From Variovorax sp. UMC13 (lineage in GTDB: Bacteria > Pseudomonadota > Gammaproteobacteria > Burkholderiales > Burkholderiaceae_C): a stretch of 64,000 bases of DNA. The stretch is from the NCBI RefSeq assembly GCF_014170375.1, contig NZ_LZZW01000011.1:248001-312000 (forward strand), read 5' to 3'. Each line of letters begins with the position of its first letter. Position 1 is the first letter of the stretch. This document shows, piece after piece, positions 1 through 7,722 of this stretch. The notes beneath the pieces were generated by a model. The model made no database searches. It saw only the letters and a program-made list of their open reading frames with translations, and was not told where the DNA came from. The position numbers and the translations under genes are program-made.

Positions 1-1079
1 TCATCGACGAGTTCCACGAGCACGACACGCCCGACCAGCTCGACACGATGGAGACGGGCATCATGGCGCGCGAGCAGCCGCTGATCCTCATCATCACGAC
101 GGCAGGCCAGAACACCGCCAGCCCTTGCTATGACAAGCGCAACGAAGCCACCCAGATGCTGGATGGCGTGATCGAGAACGACAACCTTTTCGCGTGCATC
201 TTCGGCATCGATCCCGGTGATGACTGGGCCGCCCCGGCGTCGCTGATCAAGGCGAACCCGAACTACGGCATCTCGGTCGACGCGGAGATCCTGCAGGCCC
301 AGCAGCGCCAGGCGATGCAGAACCCGCTGCAGCAGAACAAGTTCAAGACGAAGCACTTGAACGTGTGGACCTCGGTCCTGGCCGGCGTGATGAACATGCA
401 ACAGTGGGGCCTGTGCAAGGACGACATGCTCGAGGAGGCCGAACTCGCCGGCGCTGACTGCTGGGTGGCCGCTGACCTTGCGTCGAAGATCGACTTGTGC
501 GCCGAGCAGCGCCTCTATCGGAAGGTCTTCAACGACAAGCCGCACTACTACCTCTTCGGCACTTACTGGCTGCCGGAGGCTGCGATCGAGGAGCCGGGAC
601 CGAATCACGCCCACTATGTGAAGTGGGTCAAGGAAGGGCACCTGATCCAGACCGACGGCGCCACGGTGGACTTCGAGCTGATCACCGAAACGATCATTGC
701 GGACTGCAAGCGCATCAACCCGCGTGAGGCTGTCTTCGACCCGTTCAACGCGATCCAGATGATGCAGGCCGTGCAGGCCAAGAACGTTGAGGCGGTCGAG
801 TTCCAGCAGATCGCAGCGAACTTCGCCGTGCCGCTGGACGAGCTGCTGGCCGCCGTGAAGGATGGTCGCTTCCATCACGACGGCAACCCGATCACCACCT
901 GGTGCATGTCGAACATGGTGGCGCGGCCCGCGAAAAAGGGGCTGGTGTCCCCCATCAAGCAGAAGCCGCACCAGAAGATCGACGGCGCTATCGCCGCAAT
1001 CATGGCCATCGCACGCGCATGCGCGGATGAGCCCCGGGGCAGTTTCGACGACATGCTCGCTAACCCGATTTCATCCTGA
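1..1079 (+). CDS. Phage terminase large subunit (5' end outside window)
   Basis: ATPase/nuclease that packages phage DNA into the prohead. The reading frame is open from base 3, so only the C-terminal 358 residues are visible. The first residues, IDEFHEH, look like the Walker B/catalytic carboxylate region of large terminases, followed by an IITTAGQN coupling-type motif. The C-terminal half looks like the RNase H-fold nuclease, with candidate metal-binding aspartates in VAADLASKID (near base 474), VFDPFNA (near 738) and KIDGAIA (near 981). The stop overlaps the portal ATG by one base, which is typical of HK97-type head operons. The Walker A motif and the small subunit must lie left of the window. 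Confidence 0.93.
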   Translation, partial: IDEFHEHDTPDQLDTMETGIMAREQPLILIITTAGQNTASPCYDKRNEATQMLDGVIENDNLFACIFGIDPGDDWAAPASLIKANPNYGISVDAEILQAQQRQAMQNPLQQNKFKTKHLNVWTSVLAGVMNMQQWGLCKDDMLEEAELAGADCWVAADLASKIDLCAEQRLYRKVFNDKPHYYLFGTYWLPEAAIEEPGPNHAHYVKWVKEGHLIQTDGATVDFELITETIIADCKRINPREAVFDPFNAIQMMQAVQAKNVEAVEFQQIAANFAVPLDELLAAVKDGRFHHDGNPITTWCMSNMVARPAKKGLVSPIKQKPHQKIDGAIAAIMAIARACADEPRGSFDDMLANPISS

Positions 1080-2359
1080 TGGCCAATCGCATTTCACAAG
1101 TCCTCGGCTGGTTTCGCTGGGGCGGCGGAGCCTTGGCCGAAACGCAAGGCCTGCAGAACCCCGTGCCGCTCACTCCCCTGGTGGAAAACCAGCCGAGCGT
1201 TGCGGTAGACGGCGCGCTGCAGATCAGCACGGTGTGGGCCTGCATCGATCGTCGGGCGAACATCGTTGCCGGCCTGCCGCTCTTCGTCTACGAGCAGGGG
1301 GCGAAGGGGCACAAGACGCTGGCCCGCCTGAACCGGCTGTACGCGCTGCTGCACGACTCCCCGAACACCCGAATGACGCCGTTCGAGTTCTGGCGAGCGA
1401 TGATGATGAATCACGATCTGCGGGGCAATGCCTACGCCCGGATCGACCGGGACACCCCGGCGCCAGGGCAGAGCCTCGGCGAGCCGATCGCCTTGTGGCC
1501 GATGCCCGCTGACCAGGTCACGGCGACCGTCATGGACGACGGGTCCATGGTCTACGTCTACCGGCTGGGCAACGACGTTGCGGTCCTGAGCGAAGAGAAC
1601 GTCCTGCATCTCAAGAATTTGGGGAACGGCACCGTCGGCCTGGCCAAGCTGGAGTTCATGCGCGCGTCGGTCAACGAGTCGGCGTCGGCCCAGGGCGCGG
1701 CCACGCGCTGGTTCGGCACCGGTGGCAAGCCGACGGGCGTGCTGATGGTCGACAAGATCCTGACCCCCGAGCAGCGCACCGCGCTGCGTGTGAACTTCAG
1801 CGAGATGGCGGTGGGCAACGTTGCGCGCCTGCATGTGCTCGAGGCAGACATGAAGTACCAGCAGCTCAGCCTCTCGCCTGAGCAGCAGCAGCTTCTGGAA
1901 ACGCGGCGCTACGGCGTCGAAGAACTGTGCCGGTGGTTCGACGTGCCGCCGATCCTTGTGCATCACGCCCAGCAGGGTGTGTCGGCCTGGGGCAGCGGCA
2001 TCGAGCAAATCGTCGACGGCTTCTACAAGCTCTCCGTCCGGCCGATGCTGGTGAACATCGAGCAGGCAGTGAAGAAGCGGGTGATGACTCCGCGTCAGCG
2101 CGCCTCGCTGTCGATTGAATTCAGCCTCGACGCGCTCCTCCGCGGCAACGCCAAGGACCGCGCCGAGATCGCCGCGAAGAAGGTACAGAACGGCCTGGCC
2201 ACTCGCAACGAATGCCGCCAGCTCGAGAACGAACCCCCGCTGCAGGGTGGCGACGTTCTGACCGTGCAAGCGAACCTGGTGCCGATCGAGATGCTCGGCA
2301 AGATCAAACCCACCACCGGAGGCAACGATGCTTCTTCGCAAGACCCTCAAGCTCAGTGA
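1079..2359 (+). CDS. Phage portal protein, HK97 type
   Basis: Forms the dodecameric ring at one capsid vertex through which DNA enters and leaves. The 426 residues are the usual length for HK97-family portals. The N-terminal part contains the typical VWACIDRRANIVAGLPLFVY helix region, followed by a segment like TPFEFWRAMMMNHDLRGNAY. The C-terminal third carries the family pattern EELCRWFDVPPILVH and a helix ending ATRNECRQLENEPPL. The ATG overlaps the terminase stop, and the gene end overlaps the protease gene start by about 32 bases. Translational coupling in one head operon is therefore likely. Confidence 0.95.
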   Translation: MANRISQVLGWFRWGGGALAETQGLQNPVPLTPLVENQPSVAVDGALQISTVWACIDRRANIVAGLPLFVYEQGAKGHKTLARLNRLYALLHDSPNTRMTPFEFWRAMMMNHDLRGNAYARIDRDTPAPGQSLGEPIALWPMPADQVTATVMDDGSMVYVYRLGNDVAVLSEENVLHLKNLGNGTVGLAKLEFMRASVNESASAQGAATRWFGTGGKPTGVLMVDKILTPEQRTALRVNFSEMAVGNVARLHVLEADMKYQQLSLSPEQQQLLETRRYGVEELCRWFDVPPILVHHAQQGVSAWGSGIEQIVDGFYKLSVRPMLVNIEQAVKKRVMTPRQRASLSIEFSLDALLRGNAKDRAEIAAKKVQNGLATRNECRQLENEPPLQGGDVLTVQANLVPIEMLGKIKPTTGGNDASSQDPQAQ

Positions 2360-3020
2360 CGTGAACCTCAAGATGGAGGGTGACACCGGGAAGTTCTCCG
2401 GCTATGCCTCCGTGTTCGGTGGCGTCGACACCTACGGCGACTCCATCATCAAGGGTGCCTTCGAGTCGACGCTGCGCGCCCACGGCAAGCCCAAGATGTT
2501 CTTCGATCACGAGTGGCGCATGCCGATTGGCAAGTACATCGTCGCCAAGGAGGACGACCACGGCCTTTTCGTCGAAGGCGAGCTCACCCCCGGCCTGGCA
2601 CTGAGCACCGACGTGCGCGCGGCGATGCTGCACGGCACGCTGGATGGCCTCAGCGTCGGCGGATATGTGAAGGCCGGCGACTACGAGGAGACCGAGACTG
2701 GCCGGGTCATCCGCAAGTGGACGAAGCTCATGGAGGTCTCGCCCACGGTGTTCCCCGCAGACAACGCGGCGCGCATCGACACGTCGACCGTCAAGGGCGG
2801 TGACTTCGCCGAAGTGATCGAGGGGATCGAATCCACCCGAGATCTGGAGTGCTTTCTGCGGGATGCAGGCGGCCTCAGCAAAGGGGCCGCCGTAGCGCTG
2901 GTGGCCCGCGTCAAGAAGGTGCTCAACGTCGTGGGGGATCCCGACGCCGGCACCGCCGAGATGAAGGCCGCCGCCGAACTGAACGACCGGATCGCCCGGC
3001 TCGCAACGTTCGGCGCGTAG
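2328..3020 (+). CDS. Prohead maturation protease, HK97 family (S78-like)
   Basis: Serine protease that removes the scaffold part of the capsid protein during head maturation. The 230 residues begin with KLSDVNLKMEGDTGKFSGYA, the usual start of this family. The probable catalytic histidine is His61 in FFDHEW and the probable nucleophile is Ser109 in DGLSVGG; spacing and context match known prohead proteases. The gene overlaps the end of the portal gene. It lies directly before a terminator-like hairpin and then the capsid gene, the standard portal-protease-capsid order. The C-terminal ~60 residues are helical and could serve as a scaffold-binding tail (inference). Confidence 0.94.
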   Translation: MLLRKTLKLSDVNLKMEGDTGKFSGYASVFGGVDTYGDSIIKGAFESTLRAHGKPKMFFDHEWRMPIGKYIVAKEDDHGLFVEGELTPGLALSTDVRAAMLHGTLDGLSVGGYVKAGDYEETETGRVIRKWTKLMEVSPTVFPADNAARIDTSTVKGGDFAEVIEGIESTRDLECFLRDAGGLSKGAAVALVARVKKVLNVVGDPDAGTAEMKAAAELNDRIARLATFGA

Positions 3021-3043
3021 GCAGCGCGCATTCCGCAATCACC

Positions 3044-3064
3044 GCCGCCTTCGGGCGGCTTTTT
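3044..3064 (+). terminator. Hairpin with T-tract between protease and capsid genes
   Basis: A perfect 6-bp stem GCCGCC/GGCGGC with a TTCG tetraloop is followed by five T residues. It lies just before the capsid ribosome-binding site. It probably ends or attenuates transcription from the upstream head genes, or shields the 5' end of a separate, more abundant capsid mRNA. Confidence 0.7.
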
Positions 3065-3082
3065 CATTTCAGAAAGACCATC

Positions 3083-4402
3083 ATGAAAATTTCCCGCAAG
3101 TTCCTCGGCCTGGCTGTGTGCGCCCTGGCCTTCGTCGCCATGGGCGCCCAGGCGGCCGGCATCGACGTTTCCGGCTTCGTTGCCGCTCATGGCGAAGTGT
3201 TCGCCGGCCTGGGCATGCTCGCCATGGCCGGCGAGATCGACCTCAAGGCCGTGAATCTCGGTCTCGAGAAGATCGAGGCAAATCTCAAGGCGATGTCGGA
3301 GAAGGCCGAGGGCGAGTTTCGCACCCTGGGCAAGGTGAGCGAAGACACCAAGAGCGCCCTCGAAAAGATGGGAACCGACCAGCGCGAGTTCGCCGACCGT
3401 TTGGTGAAGCTCGAACAGCAAAAGTCCGCGCAGAACGATCTGCCGAAGCAGGACGACGGGTACGGCGAGCAGTTCGTCAAGAGCGCTGAACTCGCGGCCT
3501 TCGTGAAGGCTGATGCGCGTGGCCGCGTGCGGATGGACCTGAAGAACACGGTGACCAACACCATTGGCAACACGTTCAGCGAGCGCCGCCCCGGCATCGT
3601 CGAAGGCGCGTTCCGCCTCTTCACCATCGAAGACCTGCTCACCAAGATCCCGACCTCGCAGCCGTCGATCGAGTGGGTGCGCGAAAACGTCTTCACGAAC
3701 GCCGCGGCAGATACGGCCGAGGGCGCGCAGAAGCCCCAATCGAGCATCACCTTCACGCCCGGCACCATGCCGGTGTCGACGGTCGCCCACTGGATCAAGA
3801 TCAGCCGGCAGCTCGCGATGGACAACGCCGCACTGGCCGCGTACATCAACCGCCGCATGGTCTACGGCGTGAACCTGCGCGTCGAGAACCAGCTGCTGGT
3901 GGGCAATGGCGTCGCGCCGAACATCAACGGCCTGCTCAACGCTGGCAACTTCACGGCGCACGGCTACACCGCGGCTACGCTCACGGCCGCGGGCCTGGCG
4001 AACAACCGGTTCGACCTGATCGGCGTGGCCATGGGCGACGCGGCGCTGGCGGACTACCCCGCCGACACCGTGATCCTGAACACGGGCGACTGGTGGAAGC
4101 TGCGCCTGGCGAAGGACTCGCAAGGCCGCTACCTGCTGGGTGACCCGGGTTCGGCCGCGGTGCCCCAGCTCTTCGGCGCCAGCGTCGTCGCTTCCAACGC
4201 GATGACCGCCGGCCAGGTCTGGATCGGCAACCTCGCCCAGGCGGCGACGCTGTGGATCCGCGAAGGCGTGACCGTTGAGATGTCGGACTCGGACGAGAAC
4301 AACTTCCAGCTGAACCTGATCACGATCCGCGCCGAGCGTCGTGTGGCGCTGACCGTCGAGAAGCCCGCGGCCGCGCGCTACGGCGCCCTGGTCCCGGCTT
4401 AA
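3083..4402 (+). CDS. Major capsid protein, HK97 fold
   Basis: Builds the icosahedral shell. The 439-residue product has an N-terminal coiled-coil delta-like scaffold region (roughly residues 50-120, rich in K, E and A) and then the HK97-fold part, with motifs such as SIEWVRENVFTNAAADTAEG, NGVAPNINGLLNAG and a C-terminal LITIRAERRVALTVEKPAA. The ATG at 3083 follows AGAAAG at a good distance. The first ~25 residues (MKISRKFLGLAVCALAFVAMG, then AQA) look like a Sec signal peptide, which is odd for a capsid protein. In-frame ATGs at 3215 and 3224 (MAGEIDLK) would give a conventional capsid start. Assignment as capsid is firm; the true start is not. Confidence 0.93.
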   Translation: MKISRKFLGLAVCALAFVAMGAQAAGIDVSGFVAAHGEVFAGLGMLAMAGEIDLKAVNLGLEKIEANLKAMSEKAEGEFRTLGKVSEDTKSALEKMGTDQREFADRLVKLEQQKSAQNDLPKQDDGYGEQFVKSAELAAFVKADARGRVRMDLKNTVTNTIGNTFSERRPGIVEGAFRLFTIEDLLTKIPTSQPSIEWVRENVFTNAAADTAEGAQKPQSSITFTPGTMPVSTVAHWIKISRQLAMDNAALAAYINRRMVYGVNLRVENQLLVGNGVAPNINGLLNAGNFTAHGYTAATLTAAGLANNRFDLIGVAMGDAALADYPADTVILNTGDWWKLRLAKDSQGRYLLGDPGSAAVPQLFGASVVASNAMTAGQVWIGNLAQAATLWIREGVTVEMSDSDENNFQLNLITIRAERRVALTVEKPAAARYGALVPA

Positions 4403-4409
4403 CCCCAAG

Positions 4410-4429
4410 GGGCCGGCCTCGGTCGGCCC
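4410..4429 (+). terminator. Stem-loop after capsid gene
   Basis: The stem GGGCCG/CGGCCC with an 8-base loop lies right after the capsid stop. Only a weak pyrimidine stretch follows, not a clean T-tract. It may be a partial terminator or an mRNA-stabilising hairpin. Confidence 0.4.
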
Positions 4430-4453
4430 TACCTTCTTCCCTAAGGAGAGATC

Positions 4454-4792
4454 ATGGAAATCGTCGAAGTCGAGATTCTCACGACCGCCATCACTGCCCA
4501 GTACGGCACGCTTTCGCAGGGCACGATCCTGCGCACCTCGCCGGCCTTCGCAAAGCACCTCGTCGACGAGGCTGGTGCCGCGAAGTACGTCAAGAAGGAC
4601 GCCAAGCCCGCGGCCGATGCTGGTGCTGGCGGCGCGAGTGCCGGTGGCGGCGCTGCGGCCAAGCCGTCCGACGGTCTGAAGGTCGAAGAGCTCAAGGCTG
4701 CGCTCGAAGCCAAGGGCATCGCCATCCCCGAAGGCGTGACCAAGAAGGCCGGCTTGGCGGCGCTGCTGGACGGCACGGGGGCCGGCGAGTGA
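4454..4792 (+). CDS. Small head protein with C-terminal HeH/SAP-like motif, function unknown
   Basis: 112 residues, with a start supported by AAGGAG about 7 bases upstream. The N-terminal ~45 residues (EIVEVEILTTAITAQYGTL) are probably beta-rich. A low-complexity Ala/Gly linker (about 53-72) follows. The last ~35 residues (LKVEELKAALEAKGIAIP, then EGVTKKAGLAALL) resemble the short helix-extended-loop-helix motif found in small phage proteins. The position between capsid and connector genes suits a decoration, head-stabilising or connector-associated protein, but no enzymatic motif is visible. Its TGA overlaps the GTG start of the next gene. Confidence 0.75.
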   Translation: MEIVEVEILTTAITAQYGTLSQGTILRTSPAFAKHLVDEAGAAKYVKKDAKPAADAGAGGASAGGGAAAKPSDGLKVEELKAALEAKGIAIPEGVTKKAGLAALLDGTGAGE

Positions 4793-5139
4793 GCGTCACG
4801 TCGCTGGAAGACCTGAAGGCGGCGCTGCGGTGCACCCACAGCGAGGATGACTTCATGTTGCAGAAGAACCTCAACGCAAGCGAGGCGGAGATCTGTCGAT
4901 TCCTGAACCGCAAGCAGTTGCCGACGCTGCCGCAAGACTATCCGCCCTTCAAGGACTCTCTCGGCAACGTCCTGCCCGAAGTGGTGGCCACACCGGCCAA
5001 CGTGGCGCCCGAGGTCTTCCCCGCCGTCTGCCTGCTCGTGCAGGCCAAGGCGGATGCGGCATCGCCGGCCGACATCAGCGCGCTGCGTAAGGCCGCCGAG
5101 GTCATGGTGATGCCCTACCGCGTCGAGATGGGGGCCTGA
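4789..5139 (+). CDS. Head-tail connector protein (HK97 gp6-like)
   Basis: 116 residues, predicted all-helical. It begins SVTSLEDLKAALRCTHSEDDFMLQKNL, the typical start of gp6-like adaptors that form a ring under the portal. The family pattern of an N-terminal helix pair, a proline-rich middle and a C-terminal helix (FPAVCLLVQAKADA) is present. The start is GTG, overlapping the TGA of the preceding gene (GTGA). The gene is followed after one base by the head-closure gene, as in HK97 and many siphophages. Confidence 0.8.
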   Translation: MSVTSLEDLKAALRCTHSEDDFMLQKNLNASEAEICRFLNRKQLPTLPQDYPPFKDSLGNVLPEVVATPANVAPEVFPAVCLLVQAKADAASPADISALRKAAEVMVMPYRVEMGA

Positions 5140-5140
5140 G

Positions 5141-5473
5141 ATGCTCGCGCCCCGCCTGCGCCACCGTATCGACTTCGAGCGGATGGTAAAGACCCGCAAC
5201 ACGTCGACCGGCGCGATGACCGAATCGTGGGTGCCGCTCGCGTCGAAGGAGCCGGCGGAGATCACGCCCCTGTCCGGCAGCGAGCTGCTCGCCGCCGCGG
5301 CAGGTCAGTCGAAGGCCACAGACCGGATCGTCGTGCGCAAGGGCGTCGCCTTCACCACCAAGGACCGTATCGTGCATGACGGCACGCCATACAACATCGT
5401 GGCCGCGATCCCTGACCCGACGCTTCGGCGTCACGTCACGGTCCTGGCCGAGCGAGGAGTGCGCAATGGCTGA
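5141..5473 (+). CDS. Head closure / head-tail joining protein (SPP1 gp16-like)
   Basis: 110 residues. The start MLAPRLRHRIDFERMVKTRN and the later segments ATDRIVVRKGVAFTTKDRIV and DGTPYNIVAAIPDPTLRRHV follow the pattern of the phage head-tail joining family: an N-terminal strand with Arg-His-Arg, a mid-protein R/Y-rich strand, and a YxI(V)xxx(P) strand near the end. The protein is expected to plug the portal-connector channel after packaging. It starts one base after the connector stop and overlaps the next gene by 8 bases. Confidence 0.82.
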   Translation: MLAPRLRHRIDFERMVKTRNTSTGAMTESWVPLASKEPAEITPLSGSELLAAAAGQSKATDRIVVRKGVAFTTKDRIVHDGTPYNIVAAIPDPTLRRHVTVLAERGVRNG

Positions 5474-5690
5474 CATCCTGTTTCCGCATGAAGGGCAGGG
5501 CGCGGAGATCCGCGAGATGCTCGAGCAGGTGCTGAGCATCCCGAAGAATGCCGCGTCCTTCGAGGTGCGCTTTGCCCACCGCGAGCCGGTGTTAGTGCGC
5601 TGCGAGTACCACCCCGCCGCTCTGGCCGAGCCTGAGCTCGAGCCGGATGCCGACCCGACGCCGCCGGACTATAGGGGGCTGAATGGCTGA
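5466..5690 (+). CDS. Small phage protein of unknown function
   Basis: The ATG at 5466 gives 74 residues starting MADILFPHEGQGAEIREML. The open frame extends further upstream only as a shadow of the preceding gene. AGCGAGGAG lies just upstream of the ATG. The protein is acidic and proline-rich at the C-terminus (EPELEPDADPTPPDY). It overlaps the head-closure gene by 8 bases and the next gene by 8 bases, so it is embedded in the head-tail module. No motif identifies its role; a connector accessory function is a guess from position. Confidence 0.65.
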   Translation: MADILFPHEGQGAEIREMLEQVLSIPKNAASFEVRFAHREPVLVRCEYHPAALAEPELEPDADPTPPDYRGLNG

Positions 5691-6183
5691 CACCCGTACC
5701 CTCCATGGCTTGGATGACATCCTTTCCAAGCTGAAGAGCCTGCCGCCAGAGATCGCAAGCAAGAACGGCGGCCCCGTCAAGTCGGCGTTGCGAAAGGGCG
5801 GCGTTGTTGTCCAGAAGGCCGCCCAGGCCGCCGTTCGCCGCGTCGTGCGCAACACTGTCCAGGAGGGCTACCTGAGCACCCAGGTGCTGGAGAAAGCCAT
5901 CGTGCTTCGTCGGGATCCGAACCCACAGCGCAGCGGCGCCAATGAGCGTTATCGGGTTCTGATTGCGCGCGGCAGAAAGTACGGCGATCGGACGAACAAG
6001 GGCAAGCCGTTGACTGCCGTCATGACCGGTCGCTGGCTCGAGGTCGGCACCGAGGATCAGCCCGCCGAGCCCTGGATGACACCAGCCTACTTCGAGTCAC
6101 GAGAGCGTGCCTTGAGCACCGTCGTGACCGAGCTGAGCAAGGGCGTGAACCGCGCGATCGCCAAATATTCGAGGGGTCGCTGA
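5683..6183 (+). CDS. HK97 gp10-family tail completion protein
   Basis: 166 residues. The N-terminal pattern GLDDILSKLKSLPPEIASK, followed by an amphipathic helix around ALRKGGVVVQKAAQAAVRRVV, is typical of the HK97 gp10 family, a neck or tail-completion protein acting where the tail joins the head. The later segment RWLEVGTEDQPAEPWMTPA matches the conserved end (VEFGTxxxxAxPFxRPA) of this family. It lies between the small unknown gene and the tail terminator, the standard order. Confidence 0.85.
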   Translation: MADTRTLHGLDDILSKLKSLPPEIASKNGGPVKSALRKGGVVVQKAAQAAVRRVVRNTVQEGYLSTQVLEKAIVLRRDPNPQRSGANERYRVLIARGRKYGDRTNKGKPLTAVMTGRWLEVGTEDQPAEPWMTPAYFESRERALSTVVTELSKGVNRAIAKYSRGR

Positions 6184-6551
6184 TGCTGCCCCGAGTATTC
6201 GCCTTGATGGCGGCATCGCCGGCCGTCTTGGCGCTCGCTGGAGGCACCGCAGCTGACCTGCGCGTCTTCCGCCATGGCGAAGCGCCCCAGGGCGTCGAGC
6301 GGCCCTATGTCACATGGAGCATGCCGGGCGGTACGCCGGAGAACGCCTTCGATGGCGCGTGCTCCGACTTCTTTCGCGTGCACGTCGACTGCTGGTCTGA
6401 CGACGACACCGAGATCGAAACGCTGGCTGAGGCCGTCCGCGCCGCGCTCGAGCCAGCTGCTCACTGCGTCGGCTACCTCGCCGACGAACGCAACTTCGAG
6501 ACGCAACGGTTCCGATTTGGCATGGCGTTTGACTTCATCACGCCGCGATAG
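6183..6551 (+). CDS. Tail terminator / DUF3168-family protein
   Basis: 122 residues starting MLPRVFALMAASPAVLALAG, with the typical later strand GVERPYVTWSMPGG and the C-terminal block ETQRFRFGMAFDFITPR. DUF3168 proteins act as tail completion or terminator rings that cap the tail tube. The ATG overlaps the stop of the gp10-like gene by one base. A strong terminator follows, separating the neck genes from the tail tube gene. Confidence 0.83.
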   Translation: MLPRVFALMAASPAVLALAGGTAADLRVFRHGEAPQGVERPYVTWSMPGGTPENAFDGACSDFFRVHVDCWSDDDTEIETLAEAVRAALEPAAHCVGYLADERNFETQRFRFGMAFDFITPR

Positions 6552-6575
6552 GCGGTTCCTCTTTTTCCACCAACC

Positions 6576-6600
6576 GGCCGCCTTAGAGCGGCCTTTTTTT
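6576..6600 (+). terminator. Rho-independent terminator before tail tube gene
   Basis: Perfect 6-bp stem GGCCGC/GCGGCC with loop CTTAGA, followed by seven T residues. It separates the head-neck genes from the highly expressed tail tube gene. This parallels the hairpin before the capsid gene. Confidence 0.8.
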
Positions 6601-6623
6601 CGTTCTAAAGAAAGGCCTCAATC

Positions 6624-7094
6624 ATGGGCAGCGTAATCAAAAGCCAGGGCACCGATCTCTACTGGGCATCGGCCCCCACTGCCGCCACGCGCGCGGTCTG
6701 CATCACGGGTGTCTCCGGCCTCGGCGGCGCGCGCGACCAGATCGAATCGACGTGCCTGGACAACACCGTCGACAAGACCTTCGTTGCCGGCCTGGGCAAC
6801 CCGGGCGCGGTGACGGTAAATTTCAACGTGCACAAGGACGAGCTCAGCCACGCTGCGCTGCTCGCGCTGAAGGACTCGGGCGCAGAAGTGTCGTGGGGCA
6901 TCTACAGCTCGGATTCGGCCTTGGCGCCCACCGTCCTCGCATCGGTGATGCAGGTCGTCACCACGCGGGTCTCGGCCATCTTCAAGGGCTACGTCTCCGA
7001 CATCAACATCGACATCAGCGGCAACGACATCTGGAAGGGCACCATCACCATCCAGCGCAGCGGCGCGGTGGCTTTCAAGATGACCACGGTATGA
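6624..7094 (+). CDS. Major tail tube protein
   Basis: 156 residues forming the stacked rings of the flexible tail tube. It starts MGSVIKSQGTDLYWASAPT and carries the typical beta-sandwich pattern: CITGVSGLGGARDQIESTCL, then VTVNFNVHKDELSH and GYVSDINIDISGNDIWKGTI. AAAGAAAGG precedes the ATG. The position directly before the two-frame tail chaperone genes is the canonical gene order for siphophage tail tubes. Confidence 0.88.
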   Translation: MGSVIKSQGTDLYWASAPTAATRAVCITGVSGLGGARDQIESTCLDNTVDKTFVAGLGNPGAVTVNFNVHKDELSHAALLALKDSGAEVSWGIYSSDSALAPTVLASVMQVVTTRVSAIFKGYVSDINIDISGNDIWKGTITIQRSGAVAFKMTTV

Positions 7095-7477
7095 GCAAGT
7101 ACGACGACTTCATGGTGTCGGAGACCGTGCACGAGAAGACGGTCGAGCTGCCCGACGGGAAGAAGCATGTGCTCTTCTTCAAGGAGATGCCCGTGGTGGA
7201 GTACCGCAAGTTCCAGATCGCCGAGCAGTCGGCCGACGAGGACGTGCGCTCGGGCAGCATCGCGAAGCTCATCTCGGCCAGCCTGTGTGAGGCCGACGGC
7301 TCGCCGGCCATGACCTACGAGCAGGCGCTGCGGCTCAAGTCGGCGCCGGCGAACGCGCTGTTCAACGCGGTGCTCTCGCTGAACGGGATCGGCGACAAGG
7401 AAAAAAAAGCATCGCCGCCAGGGGAGACGCATGGTTCTGGCGCGTCCTCGCCCTCGCCCTCGGCGGCCGAACAGTAG
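7091..7477 (+). CDS. Tail assembly chaperone, short form (lambda gpG analogue)
   Basis: 128 residues. Chaperone that coats the tape measure protein while the tail tube assembles. The start MSKYDDFMVSETVHEKTVEL is at an ATG overlapping the tail tube stop (ATGA). The middle (FFKEMPVVEYRKFQIAEQSA, then AKLISASLCEADGSPAMTYEQAL) resembles tail chaperones of this class. The final ~22 residues, after the A-run at 7401-7408, are low-complexity Ser/Pro, as expected for a frame that normally reads on only in the unshifted product. A fraction of ribosomes should slip at 7402-7408 to make a G-T fusion of about 210 residues. Confidence 0.85.
   Translation: MSKYDDFMVSETVHEKTVELPDGKKHVLFFKEMPVVEYRKFQIAEQSADEDVRSGSIAKLISASLCEADGSPAMTYEQALRLKSAPANALFNAVLSLNGIGDKEKKASPPGETHGSGASSPSPSAAEQ
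7402..7408 (+). promoter_or_regulatory. Programmed -1 ribosomal frameshift site (A AAA AAA)
   Basis: In the frame of the upstream chaperone gene the bases read GAA AAA AAA GCA, so 7402-7408 is a perfect X_XXY_YYZ heptamer in an eight-A run. A -1 slip continues as AGC ATC GCC GCC AGG and opens a frame coding for a clear T-like chaperone domain with no good start of its own. This is the conserved mechanism for tail chaperone pairs. Confidence 0.85.
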
Positions 7478-7722
7478 CGGAGTTGCAGGCGCGCATGACG
7501 CCTGCTGAGTTCGAGGGCTGGATCGAGTTCTATCGGCTCTATCCCTTCGACGACTTTCACCGTTTTTACCGGCCGGCGGCCATGGTCGCAGGCGCCTTCG
7601 GCGGTGGAGACATGCAGGGGCGGCTGGACTGGCTGCAGCCGCCCCCCAGCACCGGCCACACCGGTGCAGACCTCGACCTGTTCAAGGCCGCCGGATTCAC
7701 CCCCCCGAGAAAAACAACATGA
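7408..7722 (+). CDS. Tail assembly chaperone, frameshift extension (lambda gpT analogue)
   Basis: This is the -1 frame read only after slippage at the A-run; with 106 upstream residues it makes a fusion of ~210 aa. The 104 extension residues begin SIAARGDAWFWRVLALALGG and continue ELQARMTPAEFEGWIEFYRL, then PFDD and HRFYRPAA. This pattern (R(T/S)VAEL, M(T/S)xxEFxxWxxFY, PF) is typical of gpT-like proteins. The first usable start inside the frame is a TTG at 7483 without a clear ribosome-binding site, which supports expression by frameshift. The stop overlaps the tape measure ATG. Confidence 0.82.
   Translation, partial: SIAARGDAWFWRVLALALGGRTVAELQARMTPAEFEGWIEFYRLYPFDDFHRFYRPAAMVAGAFGGGDMQGRLDWLQPPPSTGHTGADLDLFKAAGFTPPRKTT

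Noticed and set aside
2849..3082. N-terminal extension of the capsid frame
   Set aside because: Overlaps the protease gene and a terminator; composition is that of a shadow frame.
7401..7408. Sequencing error in the A-run as explanation for the split chaperone
   Set aside because: The heptamer is in the exact frame for -1 slippage and lies at the gene position where tail chaperone frameshifting is conserved.
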